Source of the DNA: Anoplopoma fimbria
Taxonomy: Eukaryota; Chordata; Actinopteri; Perciformes; Anoplopomatidae
Length of the DNA stretch: 64,000 bases
NCBI RefSeq assembly: GCF_027596085.1
Contig: NC_072460.1
Coordinates: forward strand, 1,304,593-1,368,592
Reading direction: 5' to 3'
The notes beneath the pieces were generated by a model. It was not told the DNA's origin and did not search any database. It saw only the letters and a program-made list of their open reading frames with translations. The translations under genes and the position numbers were made by a program. Shown in pieces: positions 38,852-52,710 of the stretch (position 1 is its first letter; each line of letters opens with the position of its first letter).

Positions 38852-41800
38852 AATAACTGTATTCGGTTTGTTTTCGTGTCTACGGTCCAGCTAATTTGGC
38901 CAACCTGCATCAGCAAGGGCTTTTAACTCATCTCTCCACATATGAAGCCAATTGGAGCTTTGAAATGGAAAAGAGAAGCAACCATTCAAGCTAAATGGCC
39001 ACTTCAGCAATTAAAACCACCAGAGTCTGTCCACTTCCTGTCAGCAGGTCAATGACTCATCCACCTCCTTCTTTGAGATCAGATACACATTTAACACAAG
39101 TACCTGCTCTGACATGCTAATTACAGCTCTGCTGAAAACACAAAAGCCATAACCAATAAGTCTGCAAAGAATTAAAGGCCATTTTCCCAAATTTCTGCAA
39201 GGTAGATTTTCACTTTTTTATTACAAGTTAGCCAACAGAGGATTGTCTTTGCAACAATGGACACTCTGGTATAACATGAAGCCTAATTATAATGTTTCCT
39301 GCTGTGTTAAAACGTTTTATATTCCAAACGCTCAATAAGGAAAAAGTGCAAAAAAGTAAGTGAGTTTTAGGAACTGCAGGGATTCCTTCCTTCACCTCAA
39401 GTTCGACTTTAAAGCCAAACTTCAACAAAGTAATTGCTCTTTGCCGGGATACATGAGGAAATATATATTGTTTTTTTAACCTTTACTTTTTTATATCAGA
39501 TTCCTGTCTTTAACTACAAAACCATCCATCTGACCATCTTTCACCTAAAGAATTTTTATTTCCAACAAAAAGTCAGTCAACATGATCAGCTAAACATAAA
39601 TTTAACAAAAAAGGCAAATAAATACCAGTCAGTAATGGTCACCACACATGCATCCCTGTATTTTATAGAAAATAACTCAAATCATGTTTCAGTTGAAGAA
39701 ATTATTATTTCATTAATGAATAAATGTTTTCCCTCACTTGCCACTTATCAGATATTGATTTGAAAATGCTAAACATTTCAGAAGGTGATGGGATTCTCAG
39801 GTGATATATCACACCTTTGAAAGGGCTAATGCATCATTTTGGATACAAAGCCTTCATATCAAGGACTAAATCAAGAGACATCAGGTGGATCTCAGTGGAA
39901 TAGAAAGACGTGGAGCAATTGTGAATTACTTTTTGAATCCTGGTGAGAGGTGAGTAAAGGTGATCTCGTCCATAACTTCCCAAGAAGCCAGGAAGTCATA
40001 ACTAATGCATCTGCCCTTTCTCCATGGCACTCTGCTTTAGCGTGCATGGAAACAATAAAACATTAATAACCTCCAAACTCCAAACCCCACAAATGGAAGG
40101 TTATTTTAGCGTCTTTAGCTCCATGGGAAAACAAAGCATTTCGTAAATAACAACTCGGAGAGGAGCTTTCACGGCTCCTGTGGGCTTCGAGCCAACATTT
40201 CCCCCTTCGTGTGTCCGCACTTCAAAGACGGAGGAGAGCTTGAGGCTGGCATGCGTAAAGCCTCTAAGAATAAACACACCGATCTGGAATCATCAGCCAG
40301 GTCCCATGGATGCATGAACGTCAGTACGCCGTGAGAGAGAGAGGCTGGCCTCCGATCAGTGCTCCGGCTCTAAGATGCTCTGTGGGTACACGGTCCCCCG
40401 CGCTTCAAAGGGTTGAAGGAGTTCAGTGCTATCTCCCCACGCCAGGTAGCCTGACTAATAGCACACTCAAAGCTTCTTGAATGTCAGAGCATCCCAAGCT
40501 CGCTTCCTGGAAATCCGGACGGAAATAGTCTGCAAAGTAGCGTACAATAGAAGCCCACAGCTGGAGCTGAAAACAGGCCCAGAAACATCTTAAAAAGCTG
40601 CAGTATACAGGGCAGGAGGAGGGGTCATCAGACAGAGCCCTGGCATTTTCCTTCAAGGAAGAAAGTCACAGAGCAAAGCAAGCAAAGGTCTGGAGATACT
40701 GCTCAGGTGGTTCGTGAATATGTAAGAAAAAGATCTATTGCAGTCAAACAAACTTCATTATCTTGTTTAAGACATCCCAACACTTCCAATTGCTTTGGAA
40801 TTAAAATGGGACTATTTAAAAAACACACTTTTACGGTTTCATAGTTGCATTTTTAAGAATTTAAGACAAGAAAATGTTGCGGAAGCTTCTTGGTGTCCTG
40901 CTCGGGGACACAGCAGCTACACAAATCAAGTTTTCAAAATGACTAAATTGAGTTTAAAAAAGGCCACCAAGAAATGTTTTTAATGTGCTGTCCATGTAAA
41001 CCTCAGAGAAAAGGGAAACAGGGCGCACAGATGTGGGAACAAATTAAAAACGCACTGCAGATGTTGGTGAGATGTTTGATGAAGATAAAAAAGGGCGTTT
41101 GAGGGCGGTCTATCATATCAGCTCTAACACGTTTCAGTCAGTCACTAGACATTCGCCTTGAGGCCTCAGAGGATGTGCAGCTCGCTGTAAAAGTAACCTG
41201 CTCTTTAATCTATTCAGTTTCAGAATTCAAATGTCTCCAGTGTTCAAATCCCACTGTTACTGTGGGAGGAAAACCTTGAATATCCATTGTGCAAGTTTTG
41301 CATTAACAGTTAAAATCTTCACAATAGGGATTCTTGTCAATTTAAAATGTGTTTTGAAAGGGGAACATTTGGCATGTATTTTCTTTTATTATTCATTGTA
41401 AAGGCTAACACTGCTGGGGTCAGAGGTTCAAATCCCTAAACAGTTCAGCAATTCACTCACGGCCTTGACATTGGTTAAGAGCCTGACTCAGACTGTATGC
41501 ACTCTTTGTGCTATAAGGAGTTGGGATTTTCTTTTTAAGCCCAAAAGGGGAGATATATTTCAACCAGCATGCAAAACCCCAAAACAGTAAAATTGGATTT
41601 AGACTGGACAAAAGCTGTATGTTGCTACTCTGAGACACACTAAAGACCGTCACGGTGCCTTCAGCCCATTAGTTCCCAGTCCGTGTATCCACAATCACAT
41701 GGGTTTAAATCCCATTTCACACTGTGTTGTCAAAACCCTTTGTTTGGCCTTTTCCTGCTTCTCCTCTGTGTTCATCGTGCTCGAAAAGTCCTAATAGGAT

Positions 41801-42173
41801 ACATGAGCAGGTTGAATATCCAAAACCTTGAGTAACAAAAAGTGTGATTATTTTTTATGTTTCAGCAGTGGAAGTTGCCCGAAGGTCAGGAAAATAAATA
41901 GGTACAGAAGCCACTGAACCAAAGCTGCCGTTTTTTAAACACACACACACAAAAATAAATGTTTCAGGTTGTAAACCGAGCACACAAAGGACCGTCTGAT
42001 GCCTGGAAATAAGACTGCAACTCCCAGAGAGAATGTGAAACGGTAAACAGCCAAAATGGCACCTCAAAAATAAGTACAAACAAGTGAATAAATGGATAGC
42101 TGCTAAGGGAGGCAGGCCAAATGCCTGTCAAATAACACAAGCGTTTACAATATTGTGTATGCATCATTGCAAA

Positions 42174-42516
<343 letters not shown>

Positions 42517-45500
42517 CAGCCAGAGAAACATAATGGTTTAAACCACTCTTTTACAGAAGCACTAATCCTTGACGTTAAAACTAGATAAACACACACACTG
42601 AACACAAAAAGCCTCTCTCATGCAAACACTCTCACTTTGAGCTCGTATCACATTTAAACACACCCTCGTGTCTACTGTATGGATAAATAACACAAATCCA
42701 CACTCTGACCTCTTTGACATGCAGACGTGACATCTGTTTGCAGCTGTTTGCTGCAGAAGCCATCATCCTCCATCTTGCATCTGCCTTTGTTTGTGCTGTG
42801 CTGCTGCTGCTGGTTAGTCTTTCTCTCAAATGTACAACCACAGAGACGTCACATTAGTGAGGGAAAAAGCAGAGCTACGCTTTTACTTATTTTCATGCAT
42901 AAAAAGACAGGGCTCCACCTTTTCTGCTGTGGTCGTTTTTCAGTTAAATAATTTGGTATTTTTGGGCATTACATTGTCGGCTGAACATTCTCTCTGGTAA
43001 TTCATTCAAACTCCTGCACCTGAGGCAGGGTGTGTAGAAGCCTCCATCGCTCCTATCACTGCCAGGATGCCTGAAAAGATTCCAAATCTACATTTTCTAC
43101 ACACTTGCTCTTGTGGGGCAGCATAATAGTGCAGCTGTAATGTAAAGTAAAGCAAACCATTGTTTCCATATTAGATGACTCATTTGGGCTCAATTCAAAA
43201 CAAGACAAGAAATGAGAGCCGATCTGAAAGGCTCCAAAGATCAGTCAGATCCGATCCAAAAGATCTGAGGATAATGAGACCCGATCCTAAATGTGGTCGA
43301 CACAAGCAGACCTAAATAGAGACAGAACTTCAGCAGCAGCACTTAACTACCAGTTAACATCAGCAGCAGATGAAAGACATGTCACTTTTCCTGCACTACA
43401 CAGTTCACACTGACAAAAAGAATGTGATAATGGGGATTATGATGCACCACATTATCAAACTAATGATTGACCTGAGCAGCGTGTTTTTTTAGCGTTGCAG
43501 TGCATTACAGTCTTAAAAAGCAATCCAACAAACTTCAACAGACTCGTCAATCCAGACTGTTTTAGCTGTCTCGCAGCTAAAATGCAACACAGAGGCAGAA
43601 ACACTGTCTGTGTTGATCCCGTGTGTTTACTGTAATCATGTTAATGTTGTAGAACTAATGGGGTAATTATTTATTGATGACACATCGCTAAACATAGCAT
43701 GGAAGTTCCAGTCTGCTGATGATCTTTCCTCATGTTCCTCCATTGTGTCTCTCAGTCCTCCCATCTTCAGACCATCACAAACAAATCACTAAAATGCTAT
43801 TCATGAACACTTATATTTCCAATTGCCATTTAGCATTTGGCTCTCATATGTCTGAAAGGTTAGGAGACCTGGCCTTTGGGTAATAAACGCTGTTTGTAGG
43901 TGATTCACTTGATGTTCTTATGTGGTTTTTTTTAAATTATTTCTTAAGATTACTGTAAAGCAATACTACTGTGGCATTATAAAATATAATTTGCTTGCAG
44001 ATAAAGTTGTGCTGAGTCTTGATCAAATGTCCTTAAGTTGCAGATAATTGATAATTAAAGATAAAAAGGGAATTTCATTTTTATTAAATGTGAATAATGT
44101 CCTGGTGTCTTAATGCCTAATAGCATGAGTGTGTTCCAGAAGCAGTATTTCACATAATTCCGTTGCCGTTGTCTCAATCTGAATTTTTACCCTGTACTTG
44201 GTATTTTAAAATTTTGTCCAGCAATGTGTGTTTCGGACTGCTAACAGGAAACAGAACGTAATGGATAAATGTCAGCCTTCCTAATTAAAGACACAGGCAA
44301 AGTACAAAGACATTCAGCAAGTTGCCGGAGCGTAGCAGAGGAAGACAGTGGGGGAAAAAAGATGCATTCACTTTTTCCGTGTGTGTGACATTTAATTATT
44401 CACCACTTTTGTTTAATCACAAACATTCATTAAAAGCTACAGTTCCAGCAAATTAGAGAGAGGTAGATTGTAAAAAGACTCTGTAACCTTCTGCTGCAAA
44501 GAGTTTGACATTTGAACTTGGCCCTAAGTTTAATAAATTACGCAGGCTGAATATAACATCAAGGCAGACACCATAAACAGCTTGTGTAACTCAACTTAGT
44601 GATATGTACGGCAAGTTTTATGACTTTCTCTCTCAGGATACAGAAGAGCAGTGTGGGGAACTTTGTGTTGTGCTTCCTGAGAAACTGGGGAGTCATAAGT
44701 GAGAAAGCTTTTTTTTAATTATAAAAATATGAAAAGAAACGCATGGGTCTGTTAACATAAAAAGCCTCAGTGACACTTAATGGAGCAAAACTAAGATAAG
44801 ATAATCGATTCCCCATCACAGAGGGTTAATCCACAGCAGTTTGTTACTGTAACTCACACTTATCACCAATCATTATTTGTATAATGAGGTAGTTTTATTT
44901 AAAGGTTTGAAGCGCACACACTTTTCATGTCAACTGAGAAAGAATGTAGGCGACCACGAAAAAAAAAAAACCGGTGTGAGAAGCAGATCACAGGAGCTTT
45001 GGCTTCCCTGTCCAACTACAAATTCCTCAGCAGGGAACACACATTTGCTACGCTCTCAACTCTCTGGAAATATTCACTCATGGGAGCCCAGCATGTCGGA
45101 ATTTTCCCTGTCATGGTATTCCCCTGTGCATAATGCTGCCTATTTATCTATTATTATTATTTCCCAGCAGTCATCCTGCCACTCAAGCCACATGTTATCC
45201 TTGAGAAGGGATAATCAAATGGCCGGTATTCGTACAGGGCAGCTCCCAGATGGGGATGTGCACAGCTGTGTGAATGCAAGGTAACTTTGCATTTACAGTA
45301 AAAGAGAACTGAGTGCAAATCTAACAAAACCTGGATAAATGAAAGCTGAGAAACAGACACATTATCAGGAACTGTCACTCTGATTCCTCTCTTTAAGTCC
45401 CAGGGAAAAAAGATAATTGTCTTATCCATTTGCATGAAATAACAGAAGCCATGTACTTAAGCTGTGGGAACAGAGCACTTTCTTTTCAACACAAGCTTTG

Positions 45501-48500
45501 AGTTGACACGTACTTAACTATGTGACGATGTTATAGTGTTAGACAGACATGGTCCTCCAACCAACCCACCACCTAATGTCTCTGGCCTTCAGTGAGCGTA
45601 AATCCTTTGCAGAAAACCAGATTAATGTCCTTGCACAGAAAGCTTTAAACAGACACTGGGTCTGGTGATAACTATATATAACATTAAGTTGTCATACTAA
45701 CCCCTTGTTGCTCAATATCTGCTATTACAACAGTGACTGTAAGACATGATAGAGAGGACAAATACTGGTTAACACCTGTGGGGGTCACAGGTTTTCTCCC
45801 AGTGCCGGTGTAATGGTTACAGAACACTAACTGCCCAGTAAAGAAAGCTGCCATCTGGCTCTCTGTGCTGAACTGTGTCAAACTCCACATCCTCCTCTGC
45901 TCTTCCTGAACCATTTAGCTCCTGATGGGTGGAAGATGCAATGTGACCCTGACAGGTCGAAGATGTAGAGTGTATGTCTAATGGATTCTAATGGCCGGGT
46001 AAAAGTTTTATTACATCGTGGTTAGCCCGTATGTACTGTATAGGTCATCGTGGTTGCTAAGTTAACCTGTGGTAAGTGCTGTGTGCTCCTTATGCTGTGG
46101 GTTTGGGGCGGGTTTGTACTACTCATTCAAATGGTTTTATCCTCCGTAAAGATCTTGTAAGTTTATAGTCAGTATGTATGGTGTTGTGACGCACACCAGC
46201 GATACACCACCCATAGAGGAAACAGTAAGGGTCGGGTTATGCTAGAAAACCACGTTGAAAGACGAAAAAAATTGTAATTGCAAAGCCGTCTGCTACTTCA
46301 GCACCACGGACAATGGAATTATTGCAATGGATTTATTAATGCACAGAACAGTTAGGCTGTTGATATTTTAGAGTCATGGTCATGGCCGTATATTCTAACT
46401 TAGTCAGGTAAAGGATCAATGATCAGGCTAGGGACGAACATATTCAACTCAACAACCCCTCTGCTACTCAGGGGTCGAGAGGAGGGATTGGCAGGTTAAC
46501 AAGGGGGATTTCGTTATTTTGCTAAGAATAAGGATAGTATCCCTCCTCATTCCCCATCAAATTGCCTTCTGTTTATAGTTGTTATGTGACGAGCAAAAGG
46601 CGATTATTGTTTAAATATGGCACACATTTTCATACAGACATTCCTGGAAGGCATTCATAGGGTTGTACAAGTGAAAAGTGACTTAAAAAAAGTTAGGTAA
46701 AGAATAAAGAAAGAGAGCTAGAGAGAAGTTCAATCGCTGCTTACTTACTCACCCCCAAATACAATGTCAATGTCAGTTTTGGAAAGTTATATAAATTATT
46801 GGATGCATTAGAAGCTGTAGAAACAGTATAGAGATAAAATACCATGAAATAAAATGAATCTGTAAAACTAATTAGATTAGAGCTGTACATTGTTGTAAGC
46901 TATTAAAACATATATTCACTACAGTAGACAATATTAAGCCTGTGGAGTGCTGAGCATTGTGTACTGGCCTGTAAAATATATGTATGAGAATGCATTTGTA
47001 TCATCACCACGGGCAAAAACATTGAAGTTATCTTTCTTTCTCTCTCTCTCTAAAGCTGTTGCAGGCCCTCCAACCTCTGACAAGTCAAATCAATACAGAG
47101 CAATAGTTGACGGGTGGTAAACACAGATGGCGCATTTCAACGGGCTATTATAAAGAAAACACTTTGTTTGGGTGGTGTAGCCTGTGGGGCTATCGGAGGG
47201 TTCAGGAGGCAAACCATTTAAAGTGGTTCATGACAGTAATGTTTGGGTTCAGCTCTCTTTTTCTTTTTCTGCATATTTGAAATGTGTTATTCTCTTTTTT
47301 AACTGTAGACAATAAATACATGGAATCTAAAAGAAAGGCAATAGATACATAGAAATACACAAATGATTGTTTCTAAGGGTGACATCATCTGTGGCCGTAA
47401 AACAAGAGATAACACACACTGTACTCCCGCCTCGTTTTATATCCAGTCTTGTAATATTTGGTAAAAAGAATCACATTATTGTCTAAAATGAGATTAATTC
47501 ATAGTGTAACACTCTTGGGTGCTGACCTTTCTGAGATGACCCACATGTAAATGCATTAGCTGCCTTACACACACAGGATCAGCGTACTCACCCATAATGC
47601 ATTGGTAGGCTTCTTGTTAACATCAGCGCAATGACCTATATGTACTGTAAGTGTATTCATGGTGCACTGACCTGAGTCACAGTTCGCTTACAGTTGCCTC
47701 AACAATTACAACAACTAGTAAGCCGGTTTAAATGTATTGGTGATGTGTCCTTATTCTCAATACCATCTAAACTCCCAGAATCCCTAGCACACACAGAGCT
47801 ATTAAAGCTAAATCATGAAAGAAAAGGCATCTGCATGTATAGTTTGCCAAAGTTAATACATCTTGGTAGTCAGTTGTATTAACTGATTTTCAGGATGCAC
47901 ACCCTTCCATTGACATGCATGGAAGAGCATTTACAAATGAGAAATTGTTATTTATGATTACCACATTTTACCTTGATTCTTTATAGCGCCGTTAAGCAAA
48001 ATACTTCAAATTAAGAAGAACTACGTGTGCTCACAGCGACAAAACCATAAAAATATATCACCAGCTCTGCAGCTCTATGGAGCTTTATAGCCTCTTTTAC
48101 TATAGTGTTGTATTTCTACAGAATGGTCACTGTTTGGTTCAGTCCCAGAGCTCTCATCAACCCAGTTTCCTTGACAGCTGTTTTCAAATAAAATAAGCTC
48201 TAATTATCCCACTGCACACAACCTGCCCAGCAACATACAGATGGAAGTTAGACAACATCAGGTGGACACAAACATAACCGGACGTGAGAAAAAGCAACTA
48301 TTTGTCGTGTTGCAGCTTGTAATGCAGTTCTTCTTCTCTTATGTGGTCCAAAAAATGTTATTTAAGCATCTTTAACTAAACATCAAACCTAATCATAATC
48401 AGACACACTGCTACACAGGTGTGCCATGTCAGGATAATGACCAATTAGGAGACCTGTCTGTCTTATGGAAAAAGTCTGTCAATCAGCACTTTGATACAGT

Positions 48501-49089
48501 ATGCAAGCAGCACCAGAGTGAGAGCAGAGATCCAAACAGGTTAAATCATATTTGTGTCCACACTAACTGGTGGACATTAACAGTATTTGGGGGTTTCATA
48601 GATGTTGGTAATTAGGATGAAAACTAAAATGACTGAGATTTGTGGCAAAGGTCATGACATCAAAAGCCATTTTTTGTGTCAAAAGGTTGTTAGCTACTGC
48701 CAAAGAAAAATCATTTTGCGTTAGGTGTAGTATGTATTTCTCAAACAGAAAACAGAAGATTGAGACAAATGTCTTGACACCAAATAGGTTTTTCTTTCAA
48801 ACGACTTTAGGAATAGCAACGGGCCTTTTCACAGCACACACTTTGACTAGTAGGAAAGACACAGGTGTTACTCATAACATTACTGATTCAAGTGTCCCAG
48901 TAAGTCTTGACAGTGTGACAGTGAGTACCAGGACCCTGAAACTAAAGCAGCTAATTGTCATTCACCCATTAATCATTTTATTACTAAAACCAACACTTTT
49001 CCTGCTGTAACGTCCAAATGTCCGCTGTTAAAAAAGGCCATTTGAACACATGCTATGTTTGAAATTGCGGTTTCAGGTCATGTTAGTTC

Positions 49090-49260
49090 GGCTCGTGTTT
49101 TTTTTCCAGCAAAGCCCTGCTCCTCATTTAAACTGCTCTACACATTCACAACTGGGAGTTTGCCAGTACAACCACAATCTTTGCTGCTGGCCACTGGAGC
49201 AAGTGGGGTTTGCTTTGCTCAAGGGCACCTTGAGCTGATGCTGTTCGGGGTGCCAAACTG
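49090..49260 (+). repeat. Possible degraded dispersed repeat
   Basis: The stretch with GGCCACTGGAGCAAGTGG and TTTGCTCAAGGGCACCTTGA resembles a motif I recall as widely repeated in fish genomes (a TTGCTCAAGGGCACCT core). There are no clear ends and only one copy in the window, so the call rests on memory. Confidence 0.35.
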
Positions 49261-49829
49261 AAATTACATTTTTTTTCCATCACTTGCCTTAACTAACTGA
49301 CCCTAAAGCCAGTTTCATGCGTGCAAATGTAAATGTGTGTGTCCGTGTGTGCTTAAACTGCTGGCAACACAAGCACGGATGCAGCGTTTAATCTCTGTGC
49401 ACCGTAAATATGGGAACTATCCTGAGCATCAATAATCTGGAGCTTCGAGAATGGAAAAGAGATAGAGAGTAGGAGAGAGGGAGGGAAATGGGAGAGAAAG
49501 AGAGAAGAGAGAGAGAGAACAAAGTGTGGAAGACCGAGGAAGTAAGAAAGCAAGACATAAAGCGGTGTAGTCCCGGCACTCTCTGGCATGCACAGATATT
49601 ATTCATCGAAAAGGCATGAATACTCTCAAGTGCCGTGCTTTGAGCCACCTGAGAGTACACACACACACAAACACACACTTATGAACACAATGACAAACAC
49701 ACATGTGCACCGGACTGCTATGTTCAAACACAAACCATTCACAATAACACACTCACACAGAAAACTCGGCTACTAGAAAACACTGTTCAAACACACACAG
49801 GAGTAAAAAACACATTCAGGCACGGGAGC

Positions 49830-49905
<76 letters not shown>
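49830..49905. repeat. (CA)n microsatellite
   Basis: About 38 CA units, reading as (UG)n in the celsr3 pre-mRNA; intron 1. Confidence 0.97.
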
Positions 49906-49907
<2 letters not shown>

Positions 49908-50089
49908 GAGGAAATAAGGAGGGAGGAGAGCAGAAAAGAGGAGAGGAGGAGGAGCAGAGTTGAAAAGAATACGCCATGGAAGAGACACAGCCCATGAGAG
50001 TTATGTGAGGATTAAAGGGAAGTGTTGAGGGAGAGAGAAGAGTCGGAGGACAGGAGGATGGATTACTGAATACAGAAGAAGGGAAAGAG

Positions 50090-50161
<72 letters not shown>
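50090..50161. repeat. (GA)n microsatellite
   Basis: About 35 GA units on the plus strand, embedded in a purine-rich region (49440-50440) of intron 1; the transcript would carry (CU)n. Confidence 0.95.
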
Positions 50162-50714
50162 CATTGAAAAATAATAGGCTTCACAAGGTAAAGGCCGAGG
50201 AGCTGAGAGAAGGAGAAGAGAGAGACAAAGTAAATGGAAAAGGAACTACAGGACCGGAAAAAAAGCAGAAGGGAAAAGAAACAAATGGAAGGAAGGATGA
50301 TAAAAAAGAAGAAGAGAGAAATTCAAGGAGTGAAAAAATGACAATGTCAAGAATTCATCCATACATTTGAGGACGGCTAGAATAAAGGAGAGGAAAAGAA
50401 AGTGATGGGGAAGAGGAGGGACGGGTAGTCACAGATAACACACAGCACACAATGAAAGTGACAGCTTTTGCTCCGAGCATGACTCCGGCTGACTGTTGTT
50501 TCATTATAATCTCATAACTGTCAAATCCTGGAGCGATGGAGAGAGAGAGAGAGGGAGGGAGAGAGAGAGAGAGTAAAATACTTTCTGAAATTGGAAATGA
50601 ATCTGCACGTCGGGATGAATCCAACTGAATGCACATTGGAGGCAGATAGAGACGAAGGCTGGCACATTCATACAAACCGTTTATGGTAAACACACACGTG
50701 TTAGGTTGCCTGAT

Positions 50715-50810
50715 TGCTCACTCTCACTCCCTCACTCCCTCCCTCCCCTCACTCACTCCCTCACTCCCCACTCCCTCACTCCCTCACTCACTCCCTCACT
50801 CCCTCTAAAA
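50715..50810 (+). repeat. Degenerate CTCACTCC-type tandem repeat
   Basis: The plus strand shows many copies of CACTCC and CTCACTCC with small variations. Scattered CACTCACTCACTC runs continue to about 51130. It lies inside intron 1. No coding potential. Confidence 0.85.
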
Positions 50811-52608
50811 TAAATGTGATCCCATGCTCTAACTTTAAACCCCTGCACTAATCACTTGCTCATTCACTCAGTCACTTTCTCTATCATTCACCCATTCACC
50901 AATTTTCTCACACACTCGTTTATCAACTCTGTCATTTGATCACCGGTTAACTTAATAATTCCTTTTGTAATGTAGTGTTATTTAAACTCACTCACTCACT
51001 CACTCATATTCTCAGTCACCTGCTCTTTCATTTACTCATTCACTCCCTTCATATTGGTCTCACTCACTCAAACGTACGTTACGCATTCAGTCACAAACTT
51101 AACTACTCGCTCACTCACTCCGTCATTCACTTCACTCACGAATGACATCAAAATGAAGACACCAAACTGAATATGTATAAGCCTACGTCGTCACCAGTGA
51201 GTGGTATGAAAGCTGTGTAAATAGGGTAGCAGGTCACAGACACTCCCGAGCCGGAATACAAACGCATCACTAACCAGGACGTCAAAGCGAAAAACAACGC
51301 TCTTCTTTCTTTTCCTTATTGGGTTTCTGAGGCTTTGATCAGTGACAGAAGCACATAGCGCTTATAGGATGTCTTTATCTTAGCCGGGAAATGCAAACAA
51401 ATAAACATCAAAATACACATAAATACTCATTTGAATAAAATCGACTTATTTTTTAAATAAATATATTTTCAAGATAGAACTTCAAGAAAATATTAATATT
51501 ATATTCTTGTGTATTAGACAAAGCAGCTTAAAATAGTAATTCAATATAGAGCCAAGACATATTTGTAGAGTTAACAATGCTTCTCACTGCATGACGTGAT
51601 CAACATAATGGACAAGCAAGTCAGTTAAGATAAGTGGCCATTTTCCTGGGAAATCAAAGTGCGTTTCTCTTTATACTAATGGACCATGTACTTTTAAGAT
51701 TGGCCGCTCACTGTCCTAATAAATCAAATGAAGGAAGTATTGATGCCATTAAACAGCAAGTGATAGCATTTGGGTCTGCCAGTCAGACTTGTTTGCTTCC
51801 TTGTTTCCCTGCTATATTTTCATTAATTTTAAAATGTCAACTTGGACTGCACTCAGACCACATGTCAATCAAACTGCTTGGGTGGTACTGCAATACCAAT
51901 CATTGCTTATAACTACACAGTTCTTTTTCCAACAGCAAAAATGTCTCGCCAAGCTGGAGATAAAAATACCTGCTTACACCAATAGCTGGCAATAGCATAT
52001 CTCATAAACTGACAACATGCAGACTGATGCAAATTTGATATGAGAAGCCCACTAATAATTATAGTCAGTTATCTCACATTTTCAGGAGTGCCTTCAAATA
52101 TTAATCTCTTCTCACACACGTTTACTCCCTTCCGTGATATCTGCTGTCACGTTTTCTCACATAGAATCCACACCCAGCATCGCACACACTTTCTCTCTCG
52201 TCATCCTTTTCTGGCACACTTCTCACCTCTTCCACAAAGTGAAACTCTGCTATGCCGACGAGCATCAATCTGCTTAATGTTTACCTCCCATGCTCTCAGG
52301 TAAATCTAGCTCTGTCAGCTCTGTCATGGTTTATGTTTCCCTCACAACACACAATTTCTCCCCAGAGCCTTCTCCTTAAGGGACTCGGGCACATGTAGAA
52401 GATGCTTGAGTCACAGGTGACAAATCTAATTTTCTCCCACTTTTAAGTTAATCCCTCAGTCCTTCACACAAGTCCAGAAAAAGAGACAAAAGAAGGTAGA
52501 AGCAATGCTCACTCCCCTTTTTCACTAACATTTAAACCTGTAGAGTCTGGGGCCTTATCTTCACAGGATTTGTTACAGTGAAGAAAGCTACAGGGGAATC
52601 TGAACTGA

Positions 52609-52609
52609 C

Positions 52610-52677
<68 letters not shown>
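52609..52677. repeat. (CA)n array close to the exon 1 donor
   Basis: About 34 CA units. In the celsr3 pre-mRNA this reads as (UG)n and begins 33 nt downstream of the exon 1 end. Reading the cadherin frame through the donor would give a Cys-Val run, which is an artefact of not splicing. Confidence 0.97.
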
Positions 52678-52679
<2 letters not shown>

Positions 52680-52710
52680 CCCTCACATGTTTCCCTCCAC
52701 GCTCTCTTAC

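Noticed and set aside
44877..45284. Plus-strand open frame of 135 codons in intron 1
   Set aside because: No recognisable domain, no splice or promoter context, and a length expected by chance in 17 kb.
48642..49010. Plus-strand open frame of 122 codons in intron 1
   Set aside because: Ordinary composition, no motif, not linked to any other exon-like sequence.
52532..52710. Extension of the cadherin frame past 52711 into a Cys-Val run
   Set aside because: The exon ends at a clear GTAAGA donor, exon 2 continues the protein in the right phase, and the extension only translates a microsatellite.
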